Source: Nematostella vectensis
Lineage: Eukaryota; Cnidaria; Anthozoa; Actiniaria; Edwardsiidae
Assembly (NCBI RefSeq): GCF_932526225.1
Contig: NC_064047.1
Coordinates: 5,641,501-5,705,500 of the forward strand
Direction of reading: 5' to 3'
Length of the DNA stretch: 64,000 nucleotides
Shown here: positions 36,790 through 50,510 of the stretch, piece after piece
How positions within the stretch are numbered: the first letter of the stretch is position 1
How the letters are laid out: each line of letters opens with the position of its first letter
The notes under the pieces: model-generated
Databases searched by the model: none
Told to the model about the DNA's origin: nothing
What the model saw: only the letters and a program-made list of their open reading frames with translations
Program-made: the position numbers and the translations under genes

Positions 36790-37336
36790 AACCATGCAAA
36801 AACATACATTTCGCCCAAACGCACTAGCCGATTGCGCCACAGAAACTTGGCAGCACGCTTGATTTAACTTGTGGCACCTAATGGTTCTGGTACTACTTTT
36901 AAAGCAGAGTTAGACTACGCAAAAACACACATTTCGCCTAAGGATGGGCTTGAACCACCGACCTTCCGGTTAATAGTCGAACGCGCTAACCGATTGCGCC
37001 ACAAAGACATTGATGAAACTGTGCTTAACTCTTAACGCCTTATGGTATCTGAGGCGACTTAATATAAAGCATTATGAAATTATGCGAAAATACACATTTT
37101 GTCCTTGTATGGGCTTGAACCAAGCTTTCGGTAAACAGCCAAACGGGCTAACCGATAGCGCCACAGAGACTGAACGGACACTGAATTAAACTCGTAGCGC
37201 GCCTAATGGTTTCCTGGGCGACTTTGTAAAGCATTATGAAAACTATGTAAAAATACACATTTTGTCCCTTGGTGGGCTTGAACTACAAACTTTTCGGTTA
37301 ATAGCCAAACGCGCTAACAAACTTCGCTACAGAGAC
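36790..37336 (-). pseudogene. Tandem cluster of four tRNA-Asn-like relics
   Basis: Minus-strand copies lie at about 36811-36846 (truncated), 36935-37008, 37101-37170 and 37264-37336, spaced about 165 bp with a shared spacer (AAGCATTATGAAA). The second reads GTCTTTGTGGCGCAATCGG, anticodon loop CTATTAA (anticodon ATT) and TTCAAGC T-loop. The third has CTGTTTA (GTT, Asn) but lacks a base in the T-arm region. The fourth has a good acceptor stem but a damaged D-arm. Mismatches in acceptor or anticodon stems argue against function. They look like tandemly amplified tRNA-Asn pseudogenes or SINE heads. Confidence 0.6.
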
Positions 37337-40300
37337 GTGGATAGCCACTGAACTTAAATTGTACCTGATGATTTTCGGGCGACTTATAAACGTGAGAAAA
37401 AACAGGCGTTGAAATGCGGTTTCCATTGATCACAGGGATATACACAGAACCCCCGTGACAAAAATGGCATAAGAAGTCGTTTATAAGGCACTGACGTTGT
37501 ATCCATATCCACAATGAAAAACGAGCAAAATCTGTGATTGGTTCATAGCGTAAGTTGTCCGAGCTGCTTTGTGATTGATTCACTTTGATCCGCAAAATAA
37601 CTTACGCTCGAGAGCATTTTGCATTGTAGATATGCAAAAAATATCACACTAAAACCGCTCTAAAAAAACACATACATGTTTTTAATGTCATATTATAATT
37701 TACATCATCTCTCTAATTTAATACTGTTTGTACAAATATATCGTAATCATTTTGTAAACGCTACTACTACGATTTTGAGAGCTCACTGTTATAAATTCCA
37801 AGCGACATAATACACTTTATGACTTCCGTCAGTCAAAAGCATTAGACTGTCTTCATTGGCCTACACTTTGATGGCTTCATACATGAGACATCTCACTGCA
37901 ATTCGCTGACAAATACGTGTTTCGTTAAAATACAAAACTTGGTTCACGGACGAAATGAGAAGTTCTAGCAATTTGGGGATCATTGGCGAGAGTTAACGGA
38001 AAACTTAAAATCGCAGTTAAACGGGGCATTCCAGTCTACCAATAATGCTGTGCATATTTTGGACCATAAAAAGTACAGATTTGGCAAAAAGTTTTGTATG
38101 CTTGGTCAAAAAACGGGAAGCGCATATCAACAATTAACGGTCTCTTCCACATGTGTTCTCTGCGTTTGCTGTGAATTCAGGTGTCAGGGAATGTGAATTC
38201 ACAAGTTTTCGCTGGGCGGTCACTTGTCAGTGAGCGTGAATTCCCTTCGACCTTTGCTGTGAAGTCACGTGTCAGGGGTCTTGAAATCACGTGTCAGGGA
38301 ACGTGAAGTTCGATCCTCGTCGCCTGTTCGGGTTGAATCTCGGAGACAGACTTCCGTTGGATCGAAGAGCGGAGTTCAACTGACTCAGATCTGCAAAAAA
38401 GAAGGGTTACCGTCACACAAACCAATCACTTCACATCAGACAAACTACGTGATCCACGACACATGCTCCGAGTATCCAGCAGGCTTTGCGGGCGCACCAA
38501 AAATTCTTTGCCGCAGAAAGTTCTTCTAGGCGTGCTTTGCGCAGCTGAACGAGAAAACGCAAGAAAAAAGATCAAACAAACAAAAATCAGTAAAATTGAG
38601 CCTTAGACCTAGACCAATGCTACAGATACCATACTGAACAACTAATCTGGCTTTTTGTCGAAAAAGGAATGTTACCCAAACTTTTCGGTACGACGTTGCT
38701 ACTCTTTTTTTTTGTATGACGAAACCACGGGCCCCTATCTAAACTGGCTAGTGAGCCTTTCGTCTTTTAAAAATGATCTGAGATTATTTTTAGATCCTTA
38801 CTATCATTATCATCTTTCTCTAATTCCCTTTCTGTATTAATTAAGATGACATGAATGGTATAGAAAATCGTTTCAATTTACAGTTCAATTTTTGTAAATG
38901 GGAAAATCTAACCTGAATCAAGTTAACATTAAACAAGCTCTGCTTTCTTGGGGGCCCTCTACCATGGGTACAAGAGGGTCCTAGCAACAAGGAGCGCTTC
39001 TCTGCCAAGAACGGCGTGACAGTAAACTAGTGTAGCCCTCGAGCCTCTGGTACCCAGGGTAGAGGCCCTCTTACTCCGGGCGTAAAATTAAAACTCCTAT
39101 AGAATCCTTGGAAAACTGTATCCAAGGAAGTAAAAAAAAGCGATTTTAATTGCATGGCGAGCGCACCGGAGTCCGCTCGCGTGACAGGTTTTCTAAATGA
39201 ATACGGTAAGCGCGTCACAAAACGACCCATTTCAGCCAATTTAGAGGGTTTTTTGCGGTTTCGTATCGTTCTTACTAATGCGATGACAGTCAGCGTTTAG
39301 TACAACAACCAAATAGTGAAAGACTTAGAGCCCAAATATTTCCATTTGTCATAACGGACCACTTGGTGGAAAGATGATCACGGATTAGTGCAGCTACCGC
39401 AAAGGGTCAATTGGTCAAATTATGTTTAGGAGAATTTATTTTTCATTGGTTTCATTCGCTCAACATTTTATACGCCTTTGGCATCATTACTGAATATAAT
39501 TTAACGAGCAACTACGAATAATTTATTATTATTTTATAGCGATAACTTTAATTTCACATGTTGATACCCTATTTACAATTGAGGAGGAAAATTAACGATC
39601 ATTTTTTGATAAAAAGATAAATTCTTATTAGCCTATAAAAAAAGGCGCGCGCAGCAGTCCCCTCCCTTTCTTATGATTTGATTGGCAGCTGTCAAAGTTG
39701 ACAGGCATGCGTCACTGGGGATGACAGGGAATTCGTATTTTTTCCTTGGTCTTGACAATCTAATGACACAAGGGCCACGATCTTTGCATTCCTTGTGAAT
39801 GCGAGTAGGGTATCTTAAACTATGTATTTTGAAAGCAGCTCGAGTTTCACTGTATTTGTGACATTGGGGTTACGGGACGCAAACAACACTATAATCGTCC
39901 ATTTTGTCTCATTTGTAATACGTCCTAGAAATCAAAGGGATTTTAAAATGGCTTTCTTCAATTGAATGCCTTCTTTTTTCTCCACGTGAAATCCAACCTG
40001 ATTTACTTAAGAATCATGTGCATATGTTGAAAGATTATGAAGTATTAGAAGAAAGTAACGCAAATAATGTTGCCAAAAAATAATGTTTAAAGTTGTTATT
40101 ATGATCACGCAATTTTAGTCCGCATTTTAGAAAGCATTCCACTAACAAATAGATATCTTGCTGCTATCAGAGCCTCGGCATGTTTCAAGAAGTTTGTGAA
40201 ATCTCAGGCTAAAAGTTCTTATAAATAGTTTCTAGTAAAACAAGAGTGTTCTTGAGCGCGAAGGCAAACTCTTACAATGATTACTATCCCGACACAATAC

Positions 40301-40764
40301 CAAAATGCACCCCTGTAGATAGTGATGCGATATCCCATCTTAACAGACCAGGAGTTTGATTCTAGCTGGATTTAACTGCCGGGATTTACCGGGTCAGCAA
40401 ATTTACAAATTCACAGCCCCGCATCCCTCACGCACCGGGTGAACAAGGTTAAAAAAAAAGGTTTATTTAAAAAACAAAATGCGCTCCCGGAGGCTTTATC
40501 TTTATAATATTTTTGGTATGTAAATACACTGGCCTCCATAACTCCCCTTTACTCGAACTTGCAAAACTCGATTTCCTCGATAACTAGAACTCTTTTTCGC
40601 CTCCCTTAGAGTTCGAGTTAGCAGGGTTCCATTATATGGGGTATACTTTTGAGATAATATTATCTCGCATGGATACGCGGGGATAAACTTAAATATTTTA
40701 GGGAAATAATATCATTTACGATGTTAAATTGATAGTGTAAATACTGAAGTCTGATGTGCCGTAT
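37337..40764. other. Intergenic, no gene recognised
   Basis: No exon or RNA gene is convincing. Near 38160-38300 short repeats of GTGAA[T/G]TCACGTGTCAGG occur. At about 38947-39078 inverted GGGCCCTCTACC / GGTAGAGGCCCTC arms suggest a small TIR element. The rest is AT-rich unique-looking sequence. Confidence 0.45.
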
Positions 40765-41695
40765 ATTGGCAAACGCTCTTTAATAAGTCTTTAAGCACAA
40801 CGAGTGCGGCTGGCAAATGCTCTTTAATAAGTCTTTAAGCACAACGAGTGCGGCTGGCAAACGCTCTTTAATAAGTCTTTAAGCACAACGAGTGCGGCTG
40901 GCAAACGCTCTTTAATAAGTCTTTAAGCACAACGAGTGCGGCTGGCAAACGCTCTTTAATAAGTCTTTAAGCACAACGAGTGCGGCTGGCAAATGCTCTT
41001 TAATAAGTCTTTAAGCACAACGAGTGCGGCTGGCAAATGCTCTTTAATAAGTCTTTAAGAACAACGAGTGCGGCTGGCAAATGCTCTTTAATAAGTCTTT
41101 AAGCACAACGAGTGCGGCTGGCAAATGCTCTTTAATAAATCTTTAAGCACAACGAGTGCGGCTGGCAAACGCAATTAAATAAGTCTTTAAGCACAACGAG
41201 TGCAGCTAGCAAATGCTCTTTAATAAGTCTTTAAGCACAACGAGTGCGGCTGGCAAATGCTCTTTAATAAGTCTTTAAGCACAACGAGTGCGGCTGACAA
41301 ACGCTCTTTAATAAGTCTTTAAGCACAACGAGTGCGGCTGGCAAATGCTCTTTAATAAGTCTTTAAGCACAACGAGTGCGGCTGACAAATGCTCTTTAAT
41401 AAGTCTTTAAGCACAACGAGTGCGGCTGGCAAATGCTCTTTTTTAAAAGTCTTTAAGCACAACGAGTGCGGCTGGCAAACGCTCTTTAATAAGTCTTTAA
41501 GCACAACGAGTGCAGCTGGCAAATGCTCTTTTTTTAAAGTCTTTAAGCACAACGAGTGCGGCTGGCAAACGCTCTTTAATAAGTCTTTAAGCACAACGAG
41601 TGCGGCTGGCAAATGCTCTTTTTTAAAAGTCTTTAAGCACAATGAGTGCGGCTGTCAAATGCTCTTTTTTAAAAGTCTTTAAGAACAACGATTCA
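40765..41695 (+). repeat. Minisatellite, 44-bp unit, about 21 copies
   Basis: GGCAAATGCTCTTTAATAAG and TCTTTAAGCACAACGAGTGC alternate. Intergenic, 1.1 kb beyond the KIF25 stop. Confidence 0.95.
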
Positions 41696-42419
41696 ATACA
41701 AGTTGATGATCTTTATTGTTTTATCATTATTATGTTCTAACAACTTTATGACTATGTTTAGTTAATGTCAATTTAAATATTATCTTTGATGCACTGTATA
41801 AAAATGCGAGGATAGGACTGACCGTTTGCCCACAGACCAAATGTGCAATTTCCCGCAATTTTTATCTAAACTACGTTAGAGATAACTTCCTAGTCACTTC
41901 TTTGTAACAGTGTTAATTTAATTTATGTGATAAAATCTCAACATCACCATCTCAATACAATCTTTATTGTCCGTTTACCAAATTAAATAGAAAACACCGC
42001 AAAAGCAAATCATGCAACAGAAAAGAATACTTTCTTAGACTTGGTAAGTTGCTAGTATGACAAAATGGCGACTGACTCCCTACATTATCCATTACTACTC
42101 TGGGGGGTGGCTATGTGTACAAAACTCAAATCTTCATCCTACTATTTTACAATGAAATATTAGTCTTACTTATGCCATCCTCTCAGAGAGTTAGGTTATT
42201 AGCGTTTATAAATTAAGCCCATCAATATTGTTTAGGGTTTTGATAACCGTTTAAGTTAATTTTTCAAGGGCGTTTCAAAATTGGTTAATTTTCAGATAAG
42301 CCAGATTTAACTGCAAAAGAAAAATACTTAAGGTTAAGCGACATTCTAGCTTGTGTTATCGCGTTATTCAAGTTTTTCGCCGCTTGCATATCTAAGTATT
42401 CTGAGCGTGACTATATTCT

Positions 42420-42790
42420 TAGGTTGTGATGTGACCCCAGAGCATTGCGTGACGCAAGTGTATTACGTGATGGTGTAATGCGTGATCCGGATCTATTGCG
42501 TGTCTTGTTAACAACTACTCCAATGCACTGCGTGTTAAAACACAGTGTGAATCGGTTACGTTGCGTGACTGTTGTAGTGTATTTGATGCGTGACTGAAGA
42601 AAGCTGCAAGTGTTGCGTTGCACTAATTCATGACTCGTGACTCGAGTGCATTTCGTGACAAGTCCACATCAGTGGCCTCAAGGTCACAGTGATTGAAGTG
42701 CGTTACGTGCTAAAAGAGCGTTGCGTGACTCTACTGCATTGCGTGACCAGTCCACGTCAGTGGCCTCAAGGTGAAGATTGCGCCTTTCTG
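42420..42790 (+). repeat. GCGTGAC-rich repeats reaching the KIF25 stop codon
   Basis: Short GCGTGAC / CATTGCGTGAC motifs, plus two copies of AGTCCAC[A/G]TCAGTGGCCTCA at about 42660 and 42750. The second overlaps the KIF25 stop (42766-42768), so the gene's last bases have been duplicated into its 3' flank. Confidence 0.65.
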
Positions 42791-45700
42791 ATGGCGTTAA
42801 ACGCCGCCTGGTACTTAGCCCATTTCTGCTTAAACTGCGCCATGATGACGGGGTTCGGAGGCGGACTGGGGCAGCGGTCATTACCTAGCGACAGCTGGTT
42901 TGACGGGTTGAATGACGTAGGACGCCGCTTCTTAGCAGGACCGCGGGCGACCTGGCGAGCACGTGACCCAAAGCCGATGCACTGGTACGTTTCTGTGATG
43001 AACCGCTGGGCAGGCGAAACGCAGAGCATGACGAGAAGCTTGGCATTCCCACCTTTAACCGAGGCAAAATGATACATTGGGTTGTGGGACACGTAGCAAT
43101 AGAGACAATAGCTGTCCCACTTAACCCCCCCCCCTTCCTCCTCCACTTCCCCTTGACTTGTGCGACATTGCGTGAGTTGTGCGACATTGCGTAACGTGAG
43201 TTGTGTGACATCGCGTGACGTTAGCTGGGTGTCATAATTTTTGGTTGGTGCGATATTGTGTGATGATGAGTTGTGATACATGCCCCTTGAGTTGTGCGAC
43301 AATGTCTGCAGGCCCTTAGTAGTGGGTGGTGCACTGGGGGCACGTGCCTCCCCCCCTCCCAAAAAAATATTTTGAAATATTATAAGGAAACGACCAGTAG
43401 GGGCGTGGCTGTGGCCCCCAATATTTTCTTAATGTTTCTGTATTGTGCCCCCCCCCCTTATTTCAAGGCCTGCTACGGCCCTGATCTGACATGTGTTGTA
43501 CGACACTGAGTGACTCTGGTTGTGTGACATGTTCCTCATGTTGTGTGATATTGTTTGACATGAGTTATGTGACATGCACCTTGAGTTCTGTTACATTAGT
43601 TGTGTTACATATCTCTTGAGTTGTGCAATATTGTGTGCTTTGAGTTGTGTGACATGTCCCTTGAGTTGTGTGAACTTGTATGACATGTCCCTTGAGTTGT
43701 GTGACATTGTGTGACATGTCCCTTAAGTTGTGTGACATTGTAAGACATGTCCCTTAAGTTGTGAGATTTGAGTTGTGTGACATGTCCCTTGAGTTGTCTG
43801 ACATTGTGTGACATGTCCCTTAAGTTGTGTGACATTGTGTGACATGGTACTTGAGTTGTGTTATTTGAGTTGTGTAACATGTCCCTTGAGTTGTGTGATT
43901 TGAGTTGTGTGACATGTTCCTTGAGTTGTGTGACATTGTGTGACATGTCCCTTGAGTTGTGTGACTTTGTATGACATGTCCTTTGAGTTGTGTGGTTAGA
44001 ATTGTGTGACATGTCACTTGAGTTGTGTGACATTGTATGACATGTCCTTTGAGTTGTGTGACATGTACTTTGAGTTGCGTGACATTGTGACATACCTATT
44101 GTATCCTGTAGCATGTGTGTCAGGCGAGTGTTCCTGTAGGGAATGTGTGAACGATGTTCCGCAAGAGCTCCAAGGACATCAGCCAGAGCACTTAGACTGT
44201 TGAGGGGACAAAGAGATTTCATAAGGGCCATTTCTAGATAATGGGTTTCCTTTGTAATTTGAGCGTGAAAGTCTTTTGCAGGTCCGAGTTTGTTAACAAA
44301 TGTCAGGTTAATTTTCATCTTTTTGCCCGTTTGTTTGCTCTTTCGTTTGCTGGCTCTTTTCTGCTAGATAAAGCCTGGATCTTAGCACCCAGTAAAGGGC
44401 TAAATGCGGTAAGTTTGAATGAAAAAAAAAAGCTGCAAGCCGAAAATTAATCTTTAGGGTATTAACTTCGAGTTATGGGGGAGTTTTCGTCTAAGCTGTC
44501 GGGGCTAATAATAAATGCACATTGTTTGGCTCAAAGATCTGCAAATGTGGATTACCTTTTATTGATGAAAGACGTTTCACGAAGCGCCGCACCAGTGACA
44601 CCTGACATCCCTATAAAGACAGTCACGTGATATGTTACGTCATCACTTTGGTTATCACGTGATAGCTTAACTATAGTGTACAGTGGTACCTCTAACGGCC
44701 ACCCTCAAAGTAGTCGCTTGATAGAGTTTCACAGGAAAAGTCGAGAATATGAAAACAAAGCCTTTCTGTAGACGTTGAACATATTAAGGCGAGAAAACTT
44801 GGCCGCCATTAAAATAATACAGGCGCTGAGGGGCGTTGCGTGTAGGCTATTGAAATCAGTTGCCTTACAGCAAGAGCCATCAGACAGTGTTGCAAATTTT
44901 AAACTATAGGGTTGTCCAACAATTGGGACAGTAAAATAGGGACCGCGGCCGCTCAATGGAGGTGTCCATCTTATAGAGGTACAAAATACAGTGATAGAGT
45001 GACCAGTGTTTTGGGACTTTGGAGAGTGACAGCTTTACAGAGGGAGGCTGCTTAATAGATATACCATACCACTGTAGCAGCGAAATAAGATAACGTCTTG
45101 TGAGGATAAAAGCCAACCTACTCACCAACACTCTCGCTTCCTGCCAAGTCCACGAGCTGGAGTTTCGTCTTAACGCTCGAGATGGTCGGAGGAGTACTGG
45201 TACTAGACCGAGCAGGCGATGGGGACCTGGAGCGAGCAGCTGCGGCGGAGCCTGGGGCTGGTGACCTGTATATGATAAATATGCAATAAAATCTGTCAGC
45301 AAACCATACTTTGAACTTTATTCTCTTAAAAGAAAAGGTTGTCCGGTGCCGGACAGATATTCCACGATAAAGTACACTGTAAAATGGAATTCTTTTTTTT
45401 TTAGCTTTTGCGATTTTAAGAAATACAATTCTCGGGGAGGGGGGTATGTAATCATATAAAAATAGAAATGATTAATAGATTGGGGAAGCTATTCACTCTC
45501 GTTGGAGCTGGAATTCCGAATTACGAGAGCACAATTAGGACGTGGTCTAGTCGAAGGCCTGGCGCCTCAGGCCGCCGCCATACAACTCATGTGTTACCAC
45601 GGATCACAGCTTGGATTGAAGTTGTTGGTTTTGTGGAGGGAGAAAAACCGGAGGACCCGGATAAAAATCCCTGGAGCCAAGGCGAGACCAACTAACTGAA

Positions 45701-48700
45701 ATCACGTCGGAAACGGGAATAGAACCCAGAACCCAGTGATGAGAGGCACAGGCTCTACAGAACGGCGCTCTGCCAACTGCGCTAACAATGCTCCCCTTTA
45801 ATAGATGTATATGACGGGGTAGTCCAACGTATCTTTTTTAAAGAAGGTCGGCGTGATTTCTATTCAACTCACGACCACGTGTACTCGACTTGGAAAAGTG
45901 TTGAAAAGTCAAGTACAGCTTCTGGTTAAGAATTTAGGGTTTTGTTAATGTTAATTTAGCAAATAAGCTCTCCTGGCGGTTGGGATATCGGGTAATGTCC
46001 GAGGCGTTCCACAGAAACGCTTACTTCGCACCCCTTACCGTTAATACCCCCTTCCCCCATTCCCGTCATATTTAAAGATGTGCCCCCCCCAATAGCGCGT
46101 GTCCCAAAGCTACACTATTAGCAGGATAATTAATCAATTAATCAAAGGTGTTAACACAACGACGTTAGCTGATTACATCCAAAGCTCCCAAATTAGCTCG
46201 ATCAGGCAGGCAATGCTTCTATACGATCCACCCAATCACAAGTTTTGCTCAACCCCTTCGTGTAATCAAGAAAAAAAGATTTTTGTTTTACCTTTGCCCG
46301 CCATCGAGTACATCACCTATTGCGGGGCTTTTGGTCAGCCTGTGGGAAACAAAACAGCGCGGGATTGGAACTGAACGACCTTGCTTGCATACTCATTTTG
46401 AGTGGAAACAAAAAATGCGGAGATTTCGCTGAAAGCATTCCGAGAATCGCGATCACAAACTGTGTGTATCACGTGAAGCGCCATGGCAATCACGTGGTGC
46501 AAACGTATCACGTGATAAAGGACTTACTTGGATCTCTTCAGCGACCTTCCTCGCGGTGGCGCGGGAGACTGGGATCTACTAGCGTGGTTCTTGGACGGCT
46601 GCGGTAGATTGCTACGTCTCGGCTGTGTGGGGGTGCCTGGGGGAGACGGCGCGGCCTCGGAAGTGGGCGTGGCAACACGTGCTGTCTGCTGATTGGTTAT
46701 CGTGTAGAGCTGTAGCTGGACTATCAGATGCGATCGACTCGAGTGCGCATGCACATTGGTGGCGTCCTCATGACGACGACACATCCCATAATACACTAAG
46801 CTCATCAGTTCTTGTACAGTAGTAACCGGCCTGTACGAGAGATTAAAGACCATCAATCAGCCGCTTGCTTGTTTGTGTTTTTATATTAAAATACAATGGT
46901 CTATTTGCAAAAATATATCACGCCGCCATTTTATGCTCCCGCTAAATCGCGAATCGCACAAAGCATCCATTTTCATCGGCTAATTCCAGCAAGTAACCAA
47001 GATATTATCAGACTTCATTCGTAGATTGATATTTTGAAGTTCCCTTGCGAATAAACCGCAGTATTTTCAATGATAACCAATAACAAAGAAATGTGTGATC
47101 GACATTCTTTAACTGATAATATTTGATAAAAAATATTTCAGTTGCTTGGTTGAATAAGCCGATGGAAATGGATGTTATGCGTGACTCAATATTGTGCGTG
47201 AGCGTGAAATAGCGACGTGATCAGAAGAGTCAAAAGTCTGATACCTCCCATTATGTGTTTAAACCTTATCAGTCATTTTTACTCGGAAAACCCGACTTCC
47301 CCTTAAGCTCAAACTGAGAAGGATTTCACTTGAATTCAAATATGAATTATAGTGAAGTAGCACATCACAATATGGGATGAGAAGGACAGTGCTGAAAAAT
47401 GCAAGACTAGTTCCAGTACCGCGCGGTTAGGCCACCCTTTTTGTTTTGAAATGACGGCGTTTTACCGGCGAACTGTCACATTTTGGCGAATGCTAAGAAA
47501 ACTAGACCAAACTTAAGGCTATAATTTTCTTTATGACTCCCTCATTATCACACAAATCTGTTATCTTTTGTAAAGTATGGTTTTAATGCTGTACAGTTAG
47601 TCAAAACAGCGACTGAAGTCAGCCTTTCGTACCTTTACTCGATACGATTCAACACTACGATTGTGCTTGTTTTTGCCAGAGCACGCGCATGCGCATAGGT
47701 TATTCAGCACTGTCGATGAGGGGTTGTTAAAAAAAACAGTTTAAAAACATTGAAATTATACGCTTTTCTAAATTATGGGGAATGGGGGGGGGGGGGGTGA
47801 TACCCCATCAGTGTATGTCTTTTATCTTATGAATAATGCAAATTTAAATAAATAAAGTAGGGGCTGTCTGTCTCTCCTTAAAACGAGGTCGTGGTATAAA
47901 GGGGATAAGTCCACTCCCATGATTCAACGCGGGTTACGACACACGGATTCGCATAAAACAACCTTATTTAAACATAGCCTACTTGTAGGCTTTGATAGTT
48001 TACCCAAGATGGCGGCCATGGTATGCGAACTTCGTGTTTTCGGGGTTTTCGTGCCGGAAATACTATCAAAGCCTACAAGTAGGCTAATTTAAACAAAGTA
48101 GAGGCCCAAAGAAAAGCACAAACATACTTTGTGACGAGAGATGGGATTTCCGTGTCTCCTTCGCTACTTGTGACGATACTCAGCTACAATAAAAAACATA
48201 TCATTAAATACCATGATAATCCACTTTTATTTGTAGATGTTCAAAATTTAAGTTCTCTCTAATATCCACAACGACTAAAAAAATTGAACTAAAGATTCGA
48301 AGACATGACACCAAACAAAATAAGACATTCAGGAATAAGAAATCATTTATTTTTTTCGCACTCCCTTTCTTTGAAGCACTGTCCTCGATAGGATTGGATC
48401 GTTACGGTTACCTAAGTCACAGCCAACAAATATATATTATACAAACGTCTATTTTCAGTTGAGGCTGGGCCGTTCTTCTTTTTGGAACATTTTTAGGCTG
48501 TGTATATAAAAATATAATGCCCAATGAATTATTGTAGTGGTTTTCAAAATCCCGTGCAACAAAATGTAATTGATAATGTGTATAGTCAAGCCAGAACAAA
48601 AGAGAACAAAGAAATTCAGTGCTTTAGTAGTAGGAGAATCCGTAATCGATCTAGCTTTGCTTTTTCGGCGGTGAAAGTAGCTGACCATGGAGGGTTCTGC

Positions 48701-50450
48701 TTTCGAGGTGGGAAAAGGAATCACCCCACTTCAATAAGCCACGTTCGATTTCAAGCAAAACCGCTCCATGGAAGGCAAGCACCGCCTCCCATTCGTATAG
48801 CTGTGCGTGGTACATCAGCGTTACCAAATGTTTGTGTCGTTTGGCGCGCTCGAACGAACTGATCTCTCGTAATTGTAGAATCTGTGCATACCCCGCCACG
48901 AATTCTGCCATGGTAAGACGTTCGTAAGTAATCTCCTGACTAGCACGAGTCAAGGAAAGAAAACGTTGCGGCCACAACTGTTTAACTACAACTTCTGAAG
49001 TTGGACGGTCTTCCTTGCCAGACTTCAACTTACCAGCTTTATTTGGCTTCCGTAACGGAGAGGAAGCCGGCGCACGGCGCGGCGATACATCTGTAGAAGA
49101 TCGCGACGACGAAGCAACGTCGGAGGGCGGCAAGGAATGGGACTGACGACTGCTAGCATGATCGGCCTTCAAACTTTGAACCTCGGCCGTGAGAGTTTGA
49201 ACAGCGGCGGCGAGCGAATTCAACAGTTCGTCGTTCCGTGTAGTAGAATTGCCCCGAATTTCGGGAACGCCCCCAGGACCGTCACAATGTTTCCCTGGCA
49301 CGCCAAAATCCTGATCATTTACTGGCTTCTTGCAGCCTGGACATTTCTTTTCTCGCGGCATCGTAACAGTGAAAAATATGAGCTTGATATATAAACGTTG
49401 AAAAGAACAAAGAATTATAGAGTGAAGCTGTGAACGTGTGCTAGCAATCAAGACTAGAGATAACTGAAATACAATATGCTGGCTTGAGCAATTAATCCCT
49501 TTAAGCTAGGTGCCCAAAGGGGGGTAGCACGCAGGCTATCGTAACTACTGCGATTGCGTGTTTACTGGCAGCAAGAAGCGCAGCTTGAAGATTCCTTTTG
49601 AGTATGAAAATCATAGGAGCAGGCCTTCCTAAAACAGGGACGAAATCAATCGCCGCAGCCTTGAAACACTTTGGCTACAGTGTGCATGACTTTGGCGATC
49701 ACTGGCAGTTCTACAATGACGAGTACATTGCTGCATTCAAGGGCAAGATTCCAAACTTCAAAGAGATGTACCAACATGTTGACGCGGTAACAGACGTACC
49801 AGCAGATATATTTTACAAAGAGATCTTCAAAGCTATCCCTGATTCCAAAGTGGTTCTCGCCGTTCGTGATAGCGAGGAAATCTGGCGCAAGAGTTTACAA
49901 AAGACGCTAGAGGTCACCGGGTCAGTGTGTACCACCACCGTCATGAATCTAGGAAAACATCTCACCCCGACAGGTAGAAAATGGAACCGCCTGATGATGT
50001 GCATACTAAACTTCTGTGTAACCGAGATGGACTACCAGAAGCATATTGACGACGCCAAAGCCATGATCCCCGCCGACCAACTACTTATTTTCAATTGCAA
50101 GGAGGGATGGGAGCCGTTGTGTGCTTTTTTGGGCATCAAGGAAGTGCCTAAAATCCCGTTCCCTCATGAAAACGTTGGTTCGGAAGATGTACCAAATACG
50201 ATAAATAACATTTGGAGCGTTCGCCGCATGAAGAAGGAGTTGTTGGTGGTGCTGGCATTGTTTGTAGGGATGATTGCCTGCGCATGCGCAGTGCTGGCGT
50301 CACTCTGATGATAACCAAAGTAGACAAATACGATGGACCCACGACAACTCGATAACTCCCCGATAACTAGAACTCGGATAACTCGTCCTCCCCGACAACA
50401 CGAACTCGGAAAACTCGTCCTCCCCGGCAACTAGAACTCGGATAACTCGG

Positions 50451-50510
<60 letters not shown>

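Noticed and set aside
36935-37170. Functional tRNA-Asn genes
   Set aside because: Acceptor-stem or T-arm mismatches and missing bases in each copy make function unlikely, so they are listed as relics.
44196-44318. Reading the KIF25 exon back through [17 protein letters not shown]
   Set aside because: A strong acceptor (CCCCTCAACAG) precedes 44196, and the separate exon 44556-44610 encodes [17 protein letters not shown], which fits the kinesin motif and the phase much better.
48200-48600. Second retroelement domain (RT or recombinase) downstream of the gag-like ORF
   Set aside because: Only short frames without catalytic motifs were seen.
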